From the NCBI RefSeq assembly GCF_040801915.1, contig NZ_JBFMIA010000005.1:62001-126000 (forward strand): a stretch of DNA of 64,000 bases. Direction: 5' to 3'. The notes under the pieces were generated by a model, which saw only the letters and a list, made by a program, of their open reading frames with translations, did not search any database and had not been told where the DNA came from. This document shows, piece after piece, positions 44,623 to 53,199 of this stretch (position 1 is its first letter; each line of letters begins with the position of its first letter). Both the position numbers and the translations under genes were made by a program. Source of the stretch: Jeotgalibacillus marinus (GTDB lineage: Bacteria > Bacillota > Bacilli > Bacillales > Jeotgalibacillaceae).

Positions 44623-45954
44623 TTATGCGGCGTCTTCCTCTAGCGACTCTAACCATTCTTTTAGTTCTTTGTCTGTAAAATCGGATGTGTCGATCAATTC
44701 ATCGAAGTCATAGGCTTTTAAAGCTTCCTCTAAATCTTCTTCAGTGTCTATCCCGTCGAGATTGATTTTGATCGGGTCGTCCGAAGTGTTTGCTTCAAGC
44801 TGTTGATTCATTTTAGCTATGTTTTGAGTAGTCCCCCAGGAATCAGAAGCTTCTTTAAAAATGGGCTTTAAGGTGCTTAGATCGTTATCACTCGATACCT
44901 GCTCGATCATGATTTGTATACCCTCTTGTGATTTATTCCATGCGTTTGTATAATCATCGAGAGCATTCACTACGTTACCCGTTGTTTCATACATTGCTTC
45001 AGATTTCCCTTTGACTGCCGAAGCTTTAGAATAATCATTCTCGGGTCCCTTGACAAAGTTGATTATAGTAGAAATAAGTAGATATAACATGGGTACTACT
45101 ATACCAAGAGCAATAATTGTAAACACTATTGCTAACTCGATTGGAAACATCTTCAGATCATCAGGTTGAGTTGATTGCGCACCCTGAAAAAAATTTATTT
45201 TTTTTGCCGAAAGGGAGGCGATAGGACCATCTGCAATTGATGAAGCCATCATCCCAACCCGAAGGTTTTCTCTGTTCTGGTTGATCTGTTCTGCATACAA
45301 TTCATCAAGCGCTTCATTAAGTCCCCTTACTTCTTCTTCTGTCACATCTCCTTGTTCAATGAGAACTTCTTCTGCCTTCTTCACACTAGCTTCAAGCTCT
45401 TTGTAATCCTTTTCCACGTCCAAATGAAAATCTTCTACACGTTCTTGAGATTGTTCAACTGTACGCGCTTCTTCTTTGATAAGCGTATTAAGTCTTTCTA
45501 ACCTTAATCGAATATCGTTTCTTGCTTTTTCTTCTGTGATTTCACCGTTTTCAAATTCCTTCACTTTCTGATCAGCCGTAGCCATGTAGGAGTCCACTTT
45601 TTCCGCAATATCTTCAGCCCGATTATGTGCATCCTTCAACTCAAAGTTATACTCGTCCAAAAATTTTTCGGCGTTCTCATTCATCGCTTGTTGCTGTTCA
45701 GTGAATTCTTCCATCCCTTCAAGTGGACTATCGATGACTGGTTGTTGAAGGGTTGAAAGAGCTAAATCTTCGCTCGATAATCGATTCGCTTCCATACTCA
45801 GCATAGCCTCATCGATCTCTGTCGATAGAAGCGAAAGGCTCTGCTCTTGAATATCACTGATTTCATTTGCCTGGGACACTTCACTCAGCGTCGGGACACT
45901 GGCTAAACTAACCGTTAAACCGAGTGCAATGAATCTTTTTGCCTGTTTCTTCAT
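44623..45954 (-). CDS. Secreted HBL/NHE-like (ClyA-type) pore-forming toxin component
   Basis: 443 aa from ATG 45954 (AAAAGGAG upstream; the frame to 46020 lacks a ribosome site). Signal peptide about 1-30 ending SQA. Long amphipathic helices 85-235 (KFLDEYNFELKDAHNRAEDI, RLERLNTLIKEEARTVEQSQ). A hydrophobic hairpin 270-301 (FPIELAIVFTIIALGIVVPM) is where HBL/NHE L/B components insert. Then helices NALDDYTNAWNKSQEGIQIM and an acidic C-terminal tail. Length and order match alpha-pore-forming enterotoxin subunits. No activity can be claimed from sequence. Confidence 0.65.
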   Translation of the reverse strand: MKKQAKRFIALGLTVSLASVPTLSEVSQANEISDIQEQSLSLLSTEIDEAMLSMEANRLSSEDLALSTLQQPVIDSPLEGMEEFTEQQQAMNENAEKFLDEYNFELKDAHNRAEDIAEKVDSYMATADQKVKEFENGEITEEKARNDIRLRLERLNTLIKEEARTVEQSQERVEDFHLDVEKDYKELEASVKKAEEVLIEQGDVTEEEVRGLNEALDELYAEQINQNRENLRVGMMASSIADGPIASLSAKKINFFQGAQSTQPDDLKMFPIELAIVFTIIALGIVVPMLYLLISTIINFVKGPENDYSKASAVKGKSEAMYETTGNVVNALDDYTNAWNKSQEGIQIMIEQVSSDNDLSTLKPIFKEASDSWGTTQNIAKMNQQLEANTSDDPIKINLDGIDTEEDLEEALKAYDFDELIDTSDFTDKELKEWLESLEEDAA

Positions 45955-46030
45955 AATGAATTCTCCTTTTCTATGATTGTATGTGAATGATGAAGGGTCT
46001 ATTTGTCCCCCCGTTTTCAACCCATTCTTC

Positions 46031-46244
46031 TCAAGGAAGCCTGAATCTACCCAATTTATTCCTCATATTCCACCCCCTTTTTTCTTTCTTATCTCTTATA
46101 AAAAAATAGTCCGCTGTTTGACGAACACCAGAATACGCACCAAATATCGAAAGACCAATACATAACGATAACAATAGTTTTATGATCGTATCACCTTCAG
46201 CATAACTCCGAACCTACCACCTTTTTAAATATGACAACGCTCAT
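46031..46244 (-). pseudogene. Small membrane-peptide gene, apparently frameshifted
   Basis: ATG 46244 follows a strong GAAGGAGGGT site and encodes MSVVIFKKVVGSELC before TGA (46197). An overlapping frame, open from about 46213 without an AUG, continues SYAEGDTIIKLLLSLCIGLS and then a TM segment and basic tail to 46031. One frameshift near TCGGAGTTATGC joins them into a roughly 70-aa single-TM protein. It lies 77 bp upstream of the toxin-like gene. A second tiny ORF (46066-46031, 11 aa) has its own AAAGGGGGTGG site. Confidence 0.4.
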
Positions 46245-46245
46245 A
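46230..46245 (-). promoter_or_regulatory. TATGA-N6-TCATA inverted repeat, PlcR-box-like
   Basis: TATGACAACGCTCATA matches the PlcR consensus TATGNAN4TNCATA at 8 of 10 fixed positions. It overlaps the start of the small ORF, so it may be chance. PlcR is known only from the B. cereus group. Confidence 0.2.
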
Positions 46246-46472
46246 ATTTTACCCTCCTTCGCATTAAAAGCGCTATCATAATAAAAAACAATAAATGGTA
46301 AATTCTTTTGGTATTTCATCACAAACGGTTATTAGAAACAAATTGATAATTTAGAGCATGCTAGTACCTTCCGTAATACAAAATGTGCTTTAAATAGCTA
46401 AAAAAAAGCCAATCTAATAGTAGTTAGGTCCTTTCACTCCTTTCAAACGTGTATATACAAAAAAACAGGCTT

Positions 46473-46506
46473 AATGAAAGATAGATATGTATATCTATCT
46501 TTCATT
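46473..46506. repeat. 34-bp palindrome
   Basis: AATGAAAGATAGATAT and ATATCTATCTTTCATT are perfect 16-bp arms around GT. T-rich sequence follows on both sides (TTTTTTTG leftward after a short gap), so it could be an operator or a terminator. Confidence 0.6.
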
Positions 46507-46624
46507 ATATCAGACTTTTCTTATTATTCAATATACAATTTTTAGGTTTGGTTCGGAAACTTAACACTATTATTTAACGCGTCTGTGTCAAAAATCACTT
46601 CCAGCCCAACAAAAAAATGCGACA

Positions 46625-46662
46625 AAAATAACCTGAGTCCTTATGAATCCAGGACCCAGGCT
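46625..46662 (-). terminator. Terminator of the lost toxin-like paralog
   Basis: CCTGAGTCCT (46632-46641) pairs with AGGACCCAGG (46651-46660) with one mismatch, and the leftward strand then reads TTATTTTTG. It lies just beyond the paralog remnant. Confidence 0.65.
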
Positions 46663-46679
46663 ACTTACTTTTCTTTTTA

Positions 46680-46912
46680 ATTCCTGCCTACTTGACAGGG
46701 GTCACTACAGTTTAGTTACGACGCTTCATCCAATTCTTACTATAGCAACTCTCGTAACCATTCTTCCAACTCTTCATCCGTTAGTTCAGATGTATCGATT
46801 ACTTCATTGACGCTATACGCTTCTTTTATGACTTCCCTCTAAATCTTCTTCAGTGTCTATGCCACCAAGATTGATTTCGATCATGTCGTCCGAAGTGTAT
46901 GCTTCAAGTATT
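46680..46912 (-). pseudogene. 3' remnant of a second HBL/NHE-like gene
   Basis: About 190 bp (46718-46910) align with the 3' end of the intact gene (about 44630-44800), including the stretch encoding TSDD-IEINLGGIDTEEDLE. Indels break the frame, for example near 46832. The flank 46680-46712 also matches 44515-44545. Similarity stops abruptly at about 46910. Confidence 0.8.
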
Positions 46913-46999
46913 TTGACACGCTCCTTTAGAATAAGGAGCCATATTATGCGGATTGTAGACTTACACTAAATTAAAGATTAAAAAGGAGTCAACTTAACC

Positions 47000-47104
47000 A
47001 TGAAAAACGGATTTATTGTCATCACAGGTGCTTCATCTGGAAATGGACAAGCTACAGCCAATTTTTTTATTGAAAAAGGTCAGTACCTTTGTGTTATTAA
47101 GTAA
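47000..47104 (+). pseudogene. 5' stub of a short-chain dehydrogenase gene
   Basis: AAAAGGAGTC then ATG 47000. It encodes MKNGFIVITGASSGNGQATA and a few more residues, i.e. the NAD(P)-binding TGxxxGxG motif, then stops at 47104. Similarity to SDRs ends near 47081, where the HxlR promoter region begins, so the rest was deleted. Confidence 0.7.
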
Positions 47105-47136
47105 CCTTAAGGTAACTTTTCAAGGGGGAGAATGGT

Positions 47137-47484
47137 TTGAACAGAAAAAAATATTTAAACGAATTTGATGCAACGATGCAAATTATTCAAGGTAAATGGA
47201 AAGTTATGATTTTATATCATTTGTATGAAAATCAACCTACCAGGTTTGGAGAGATGCAAAGATATATAAGAGATACTTCACATAAAACACTAACAAAACA
47301 ATTAAGAGAGCTTGAAAATGATGAATTGATTGAAAGAATTGTTTATCCAGAAGTTCCTCCTCGAGTATAGTACTCTTTAACTGAAAAAGGGGGGACTATA
47401 ATTCCTTTACTCGATATGATTTGTAATTGGGGACTTATACATATAGATAAAAAGCATTTAGATCGTGTATTATGTGAGGATTGA
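47137..47484 (+). pseudogene. HxlR-family regulator with a nonsense codon
   Basis: TTG start at 47137 after AGGGGGAG. An HxlR winged helix (IIQGKWKVMILYHLYENQPT, HKTLTKQLRELENDELIERI) ends at TAG (47368-47370) after EVPPRV. The same frame then continues YSLTEKGGTIIPLLDMICNW to TGA 47484, exactly as in intact HxlR proteins (PPRVEYSLTEKG). A single G to T change explains it. A short palindrome ACCTTAAGGT lies in the promoter. Confidence 0.85.
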
Positions 47485-48056
47485 AATTTGTAATTTTAAT
47501 TATTGTTGCTGTTGGAAGAGTGTTAATTAAAATAGATCAGCACTCATAGATCACCTCTCAATTAAAACAGTTAAGTTCCATTTTCCTTAAAATCCTTTTC
47601 TTTATTTGTTCTTCTATAAGATAATCCTCTAGCTTTCCATATCTTGAAGTTTGTGTTAATGATAGGCCAAACCTTTCAACGAGTATTTGTGGTCTAAAAT
47701 TACTTGCTAATATACTAAAACAAATAATGCTTAGAGGCTTAGGTGTAAAACCCAAAAAATCCTTTCCCTTTTTTGCTATGAAGGATTTATTGAATGGACG
47801 ATCCTGCAAATACCACTGTTGAACTCAAACTTAAAATAAAAAAAGCCTTATTCTGTACGTTTCTTACGTTCAATCTTTGATTAATGTACTCAATTATTAA
47901 AACAAGTTCATCTGGTCAACCTTTATGTCACTTATTTTAATGTTGCAATATACTTAAGACGGTCTCATCTAAACATAGCTTTTCTAAACGATTTTTGAGA
48001 CCAAAAAAGACGAATGTCAGAGCACTCGCCTTTTTCATTTTTTTTATTATATAAAT
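47485..48056. other. Mostly empty; one doubtful ORF
   Basis: A leftward 83-codon frame (47558-47809, MQDRPFNKSFIAKKGKDFLG...) has no recognisable family and no clear ribosome site. It may be a gene fragment. The terminator of the next gene is at 48003-48030. Confidence 0.3.
48003..48030 (-). terminator. Terminator of the 200-aa secreted protein gene
   Basis: GACGAATG (48009-48016) pairs with CACTCGCC (48023-48030) using two G-U pairs, then T6 on the leftward strand. Confidence 0.7.
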
Positions 48057-48659
48057 TTAATAGTTTTCAAATGTATAATCTACGTATAAATATCCTGCTA
48101 CGCCTTGCACATCTAGCTTAGCCTCGCCTATTATTCTATCTTGAGCGAGGTCGCCTATGTGCGTATAGTAGATCATGTGGGCTGGTGGTCCGTAAAATTC
48201 ATGCAGATTTCTTATATCAAAACCTCTATTCCATGGAACGTACCCATCATATACGTTAGTAATAGGGTTATCCCACTGTAAAAGATAAATTCCCCATTCA
48301 TGATTAACAACGGCTAGGTCGTACTTCATCGAGCGTATCATCTCACCATCACCGCTGAATGTAATCTCATACCACAGCGGTGTGTTCCCTTCAGGAACTT
48401 CAATCGGATCAGGAGTATTAACCTTTTTTTCAATTTGTAGAGTCCCTACAGATTCACCGTCTTCATCATAGACGATTTCTTCCTGAATACCGTCTTTATT
48501 TATATCAAATTTAGCATCTACATTCTCTAAATTAGATAGGTCAGGTGCTTGTCCTGACATCGCCTTCGTACTATTACTAAATGAAAAAAACGCCGCCAGT
48601 ATAACCAAGGTTGAAAATAGACTTAACATACTTTTTCTTTTCAAAACAGTCCCCATCAT
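48057..48659 (-). CDS. Secreted protein with a calcium-loop-like motif, function unknown
   Basis: About 200 aa from ATG 48659 (GGAGG five nt upstream; the longer frame to 48698 is rejected). Signal peptide about 1-32 (SLFSTLVILAAFFSFSNSTKA). DINKDGIQEEIVYDEDGE near residue 51 resembles an EF-hand/dockerin calcium loop. The rest is aromatic-rich beta (WYEITFSGDGE, YLLQWDNPITNVYDG). Not recognised as a known enzyme. It lies in the same accessory block as the HBL/NHE-like genes. Confidence 0.6.
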   Translation of the reverse strand: MMGTVLKRKSMLSLFSTLVILAAFFSFSNSTKAMSGQAPDLSNLENVDAKFDINKDGIQEEIVYDEDGESVGTLQIEKKVNTPDPIEVPEGNTPLWYEITFSGDGEMIRSMKYDLAVVNHEWGIYLLQWDNPITNVYDGYVPWNRGFDIRNLHEFYGPPAHMIYYTHIGDLAQDRIIGEAKLDVQGVAGYLYVDYTFENY

Positions 48660-49011
48660 CAATTCCTCCCTCATTCTTGTACTGATTCTTACTTGCAATC
48701 ATTAATCGGTCACACCACCCCCTCTGAATATTCAAATTATTAAAATTCTCCAAACGAATATGAATATGCTTTTTAACAATTATCTCGATTTGTAATCAAA
48801 GAACTACGAATGTAAACATCTGAAATATGATTACATCGTTAAAACTGTATACCAACGCTAAACTAAACGGTCTAGATAATGTATTGAATTTTCAATACAC
48901 TCTTTCTGTTTCTATCCCTAAAATTCCTTCTCATTACAATGATTATTTTTCGAATAAAGAATTTACTTGCACCTAACCCTTTTGATGAGAATAAAAACGA
49001 GTAACACAATT
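48660..49011. other. Intergenic, nothing recognised
   Basis: AT-rich, stops in all frames, no clear promoter or repeat. Confidence 0.4.
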
Positions 49012-49288
49012 TTTAGAGGAAGAACTTGAAGATGGTGGGATTTTATTCACGATTCCTTATAATTCAATCGCTGTAAAAAAGGGACACAGAACTGGTTGAA
49101 TTATGAAATGCCAGTTTCGAGGATATAAAGGAGAATGGAAAACCTTCATGAAATTGAAAAATTGGTGTATGGCACTAAGTAGGAACTTTCTTAAGCCAGG
49201 TATGGGACAAGAGTATGAAGAGTTTAGATTAGAAGTAGACCCACTATGGGTAGAAGCTCAAGAAACAAACAGTCCCTATATTTATTAA
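49012..49288 (+). pseudogene. Decayed coding remnant
   Basis: Frames read FLEEELEDGGILFTIPYNSI, stop, and KPGMGQEYEEFRLEVDPLWV up to TAA 49288. Frameshifts separate them and no family was recognised. A perfect hairpin CCCTATATTT / AAATATAGGG overlaps the stop. Confidence 0.35.
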
Positions 49289-49506
49289 AAATATAGGGAT
49301 TATGAATTTCCCGTTCTGTGATAGAACCACCTTCGTTTATAAATTTTTCTGTATAGGTAGTCCACTTGTCTTTTCAATCGTTCTTAATAATCTATTTGTA
49401 CTATGTTACTATGATCAATCTCCTTGATTTAACTGACTCCAGGAAAGACATCTAATTTTATAGTAATCACCTGTTTCTAATCATAGACCATGTACAATAA
49501 CCTTTA

Positions 49507-49728
49507 TTAAATCACCATTTTTTCTTTTTTAAATACCGGAATAAAAGAAAGAATATTACTATAGCTGAATGTACGCTGCTTTCTACGCAAGTAACAGTAA
49601 GCAACCATTGAGCTTTCGTTTACTTTTAAAACGTTAATTCTCCTTTGACTAATCTGACCGCGATTTGACATGTAGATCATCTCAACCATCTGGTTACTCT
49701 CCATTGCATAAAACAGCTTATTTTTCAC
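49507..49728 (-). CDS. Small WYL-domain-like protein
   Basis: 73 aa from GTG 49728, which has AAGGAGTGAACAAA upstream; the longer frame to 49824 has none. NQMVEMIYMSNRGQISQRRI and VAYCYLRRKQRTFSYSNILS match the short stand-alone WYL-type proteins of bacilli (ligand/nucleic-acid-binding beta barrel with a terminal RTF-NIL pattern). Role unknown. Confidence 0.6.
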   Translation of the reverse strand: MKNKLFYAMESNQMVEMIYMSNRGQISQRRINVLKVNESSMVAYCYLRRKQRTFSYSNILSFIPVFKKEKMVI

Positions 49729-50047
49729 TTTGTTCACTCCTTTTAATACATCACAGAACAAACGTTCGTTTTTAGAACAAAAAAATATAACCTTCTCATC
49801 CAATGAGTTCCAACTTCGGTTCATCTTCAGAACCAGATTACTTTAACCTCTTTAATGCTGTTCATTTGAAGAAGTTAAACATGTAGTTCAGAAGTATATT
49901 CGGTTCTTTACCTACCAACGTTTCCAAAAAAAGATTTTTTTATCCATTATTATTTTGTATTTCTGGCCATCTTAACCCACAAGAAAATCTCGATCACATA
50001 TACTCTCATCTCATGATCAGCGCGGCTGCCGTTGAGGTAAAGTTGAA
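49729..50047. other. Intergenic with IS3-type transposase trace
   Basis: A short + strand trace (49848-49925) resembles the C-terminus of IS3-family OrfB. The rest is degenerate. Confidence 0.4.
49848..49925 (+). pseudogene. Possible IS3-family transposase remnant
   Basis: Reads FEEVKHVVQKYIRFFTYQRF then QKK, similar to the C-terminal YIHFYNYERFQKKL pattern of IS3/IS150 OrfB proteins. No ends or further coding were found. Confidence 0.35.
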
Positions 50048-50251
50048 CTACCTGTTCTTTAATTTCATAGGTGAATGTTCAATGTTTTTTTGATCATAGT
50101 AGATTCTCCTCTTATCATCATATCTATTGTCTACTTGACCGGTTAAAATAGTTAAATTTCTCTCAAATAATTTATGACCACTTGCTCCATTATCGATTCC
50201 ACCATGTCCTTCATCTAAAAAAATGTTTTTGTCATTTTGTTTCCTCCTCAT
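50048..50251 (-). pseudogene. Amidase_3 N-terminal fragment (phage lysin remnant)
   Basis: NIFLDEGHGGIDNGASGHKL is the start of an Amidase_3 domain (consensus DPGHGG, here DEGHGG). Only about 30 residues match before the sequence diverges. The AGGAGGAAACAAA site stands before an ATG in a different frame, so the start is broken by a small indel. It lies beside a holin gene. Confidence 0.7.
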
Positions 50252-50334
50252 TTTTTGTTATTATTTATTTGGTTTTTTCCGTGTTACCTGTAATGATTTT
50301 TTTTCTGTCCCGAGAATATGAAATCTAGTTACCT

Positions 50335-50727
50335 TCATTTCTCACCTATCTTTTCTCTTGCTTCGTTTATGAATTTTTCTAAAATAGGAGGGGCTTTCAC
50401 TCCTGCTTTAGCTGCATTCTCAAGAATGCTTATAATCTCATTCGATATGAAGAAAAATAAAACCGTGGTCGCCAGCCACTCCTGTGAACCTGCAACAGCC
50501 GCTTCAATTAGCCATGTAACACATACAATGATAAAGATAAAAAACTTCTTCACAATACCCTTGAATCCTACTGCTGAACTAATCGTTCCCTGAATATAAG
50601 AAGATGCTACGCCAGATAGATAGTCAAGAATGACAGCAGCTATCAAAACACCTAGAAGCGGACTCCACACATCATAAAAGACAGCAATAACCATACCTCC
50701 AACCCCAGACGGCACGCTTAACAGCAT
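50335..50727 (-). CDS. Phage-type holin (toxin secretion/lysis holin family)
   Basis: 130 aa with hydrophobic segments about 13-43, 60-78 and 85-104. LLGVLIAAVILDYLSGVASS, VGFKGIVKKFFIFIIVC, SNEIISILENAAKAGVKAPP and ILEKFI are the hallmarks of this holin family. The N-terminus lacks a ribosome site and seems shortened, so it may not be functional. Its usual partner, an amidase, survives only as a fragment just downstream. Confidence 0.75.
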   Translation of the reverse strand: MLLSVPSGVGGMVIAVFYDVWSPLLGVLIAAVILDYLSGVASSYIQGTISSAVGFKGIVKKFFIFIIVCVTWLIEAAVAGSQEWLATTVLFFFISNEIISILENAAKAGVKAPPILEKFINEAREKIGEK

Positions 50728-51502
50728 GTAGTTTCACTTAAAAAATGACAATTAATACACCTTCTTTCCTTTTTTCATTAAACATCTAATAAATTTGTAT
50801 AACATTTTTCAAAAATCCCCAGAACAAATACAACGCAATCATTTTGAGTGACAAGCGCTTTTTTATAAATTTTTGAACTCAATCTTGATGTGGAATACAT
50901 TTCCCATTGACATTAACGTTCCAATTTGTCTTCACGAAATACTTCAATACTATTCAAATCCCATTTTTTCCTCCTAAAACCTTGATAAACTTGCTATTGT
51001 GACGTGATTGTTTCCCTTTTAAAAACAAATCAAAAAACAGGTTAATTGCCTGCCTTAGTTTTTCATTTTCACTTTTTCTGCCATATTACCCTTTCCACCT
51101 TTCTTTTCCTTTTTTCAAGCAACGCCATGTTATTGAATTTTTTATAGGTAAGTATGATTTATAGTCAAAGCTTGTCTATATATATGGTACTCTACACCAA
51201 GATAAAATAAGACATTGGGGAAAAATTATTTTCATAATAAGTTTATTTGCTCCCTATAGCTGCTTTCAAGCGCTTGAATTCGTTCTTTTAGTAGTTGAGT
51301 CTTAATCAATGATTCTCTGCTCTAGTCGTTGGTTGTTCAACGTTCTCTTTTGCTCATAGCAGATTCTCCTCTTACCACTTACCTGTCATCTACTTGTCCT
51401 TAAAATAGTTTTCCGTGCATTATCCACATCAATATAGAAATTACTCCCCCTTCACATGATGTGTGACGAAATAGAAGACATCCACGAAACAACTTTAAAG
51501 GC
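50728..51502. other. Degraded prophage-like region
   Basis: No intact gene. 51345-51415 repeats 50083-50150 (shared ATAGAAGATTCTCCTCTTA-like stretch and a ribosome site GAGGAGAATCT-CTATG on the leftward strand). A leftward fragment LIKTQLLKERIQALESSYRE lies at about 51247-51330. Confidence 0.45.
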
Positions 51503-51540
51503 AAAAAAAATCCCCGTGAACACTCACAGGGATTTTTTTT
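51503..51540. terminator. Bidirectional terminator
   Basis: AAAAAAAATCCC ... GGGATTTTTTTT with an inner TG...CA pairing. It is about 100 bp beyond the murG-like stop. Confidence 0.85.
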
Positions 51541-51643
51541 GTGCTTTTTCCAGCAGTCTTAATTTTTAAAGACTCTAAGTCATTCACTTCCAAAAAAAAC
51601 AATGGCACCATCTTGTTTTTAGAGATCTTCTTTTGTAAACCAT

Positions 51644-52711
51644 TTACTTTGCTAAACCGGATATCTCATCGACCATTTGATCGATTGTATAAGAAGGTGG
51701 TGCTTTCTCCATTTTTTCAACCATCGTCCAATGTTGATCACGAAGCTGACGAATGGTTGTGACAAAGCTTTCTTGTGTTAAGTCTTTTTCATCGAGGGTT
51801 AAAGCGAACCCTTGCTGGACAAATGATTTTGCATTTAATATTTGATCCCCTCTACTTGATTCTCTTGGGAGCGGGATTAACAACATCGGCTTCTTCAACG
51901 CCAAAAACTCAAAAATCGAATTCGAGCCAGCTCTTGAAACAACAAGGTCTGTCATTGCGAGAATATGTGGCAATTCATCTGTAACAAATTCATATTGCAC
52001 ATACCCTTCAGGAGCATCTGGTGACAAGTTTCCTTTACCGCACAAATGAATAACTGAAAAATTTTCTAGCAACTCATCAAGAGAATCACGAACAATTTTG
52101 TTAACAGCATTCGCACCAAGACTACCACCCATTATAAGCAGGATAGGCTTGGAAGGTTGTAGACCCGTTAGTTCTTCCCCTTTTACACGTTTTCCTAAAA
52201 AAAGGTCTTTACGAATAATCGCTCCTGCACATGTCGATCTATCTGCTGGCATATGTTGAAGTGTTTCTTTAAATGTTGTATAAATCTTCGTTGCGAATGG
52301 TACGGCTAGTTTGTTCGCTAAACCAGGTGTTACATCTGATTCATGAATTGCTACAGGTACCTTTGCCATTTTCGCAGCAAACATCACCGGAACAGATACA
52401 AACCCGCCTTTAGAAAAAATAACATCCGGATTTTCTTTTTTGATGACTCGAAACGCTTGCATCACACCTGTTAATACACGTAACGGGTCAGTAAAATTTT
52501 TCATAGAAAAATATCGACGGAGCTTGCCGCTTGAAATTCCATGGTAAGGTACATTTGGAAATTGTTTTTTTATCATATCTTTCTCGATTCCATTGTGGGA
52601 ACCAATATAACTTATGGTCCACCCTTCTTCTTTAAACCGAGGGATAAGCGCCACATTGACTGATACGTGACCAGCTGAACCTCCACCTGTAAATAAAATA
52701 CGTTTTGTCAT
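51644..52711 (-). CDS. MurG-type glycosyltransferase (paralog)
   Basis: 355 aa GT28 enzyme. FTGGGSAGHVSVNVALIP (normally GGTGGHI-P) is the N-terminal glycine loop, HESDVTPGLANKLA is the second signature, LIMGGSLGANAVN binds UDP, and SRAGSNSIFEFLAL-KPMLLIPLP is the donor site. MurG adds GlcNAc to lipid I. It stands alone with slightly divergent N-terminal motif, so it is probably the second MurG paralog of bacilli rather than the dcw copy. GGAGTAAGAAA precedes the ATG. Confidence 0.85.
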   Translation of the reverse strand: MTKRILFTGGGSAGHVSVNVALIPRFKEEGWTISYIGSHNGIEKDMIKKQFPNVPYHGISSGKLRRYFSMKNFTDPLRVLTGVMQAFRVIKKENPDVIFSKGGFVSVPVMFAAKMAKVPVAIHESDVTPGLANKLAVPFATKIYTTFKETLQHMPADRSTCAGAIIRKDLFLGKRVKGEELTGLQPSKPILLIMGGSLGANAVNKIVRDSLDELLENFSVIHLCGKGNLSPDAPEGYVQYEFVTDELPHILAMTDLVVSRAGSNSIFEFLALKKPMLLIPLPRESSRGDQILNAKSFVQQGFALTLDEKDLTQESFVTTIRQLRDQHWTMVEKMEKAPPSYTIDQMVDEISGLAK

Positions 52712-53199
52712 TTTCTTACTCCAATCGTCAATTGATTACTCCCTATACATTTTGTGAACACACTACCTTATTACCTTAGATAGATTAAGTGCTACTTTTA
52801 GTTTTTTATAACCTTAATACAATGAGTTATTATAGTACTTTATATGCTTTTATGGTCAAAAAAGGGATGAAAGTTTTATAGGACTAATCACCCGATCGTT
52901 TACCAAAGGTTAATTGTATTAGAAAAGCACTTTAGATCAAACAATAATACGATGTTTACGTACAACGTGTCATGGGTATTTCGATGCAAGAGTAATGGAT
53001 TAGGGCTATGAGGATACAGGCAACTGAGGAACATATTACGCTTATTGTACACCTGACACGAGAATAATGAGCTATCTTCCATATATCCCCTCCATATAAC
53101 CGGTTAAAACTAGAACCACCTAGTCATTTTTATGATATAATGTTACTATTTTAATCATTGATTATTATATCTAGTATTTTATAGAGAGCAGGGATAAAT
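52712..53199. other. Intergenic, no gene recognised
   Basis: Divergent promoter region between the murG-like gene and the MATE gene. Weak coding-like traces near 52900-53050 have stops in every frame. Confidence 0.4.

Larger units (their letters stand above)
45955..46717. other. Upstream region of the toxin-like gene
   Basis: Contains a frameshifted small ORF (46031-46244), a TATGA-N6-TCATA inverted repeat (46230-46245), a 34-bp palindrome (46473-46506) and a leftward terminator (46625-46662) left over from a lost paralog. Confidence 0.5.

Noticed and set aside
45977..46165. 62-codon + strand frame
   Set aside because: Antisense to the frameshifted small membrane peptide and the toxin-gene leader; no ribosome site or family.
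46230..46245. PlcR regulation of the toxin-like genes
   Set aside because: Only 8 of 10 fixed positions match, the site overlaps a start codon, and PlcR is restricted to the B. cereus group. Kept only as a low-confidence site.
52900..53082. 60-codon leftward frame upstream of the MATE gene
   Set aside because: No ribosome site, no family, composition of non-coding DNA.
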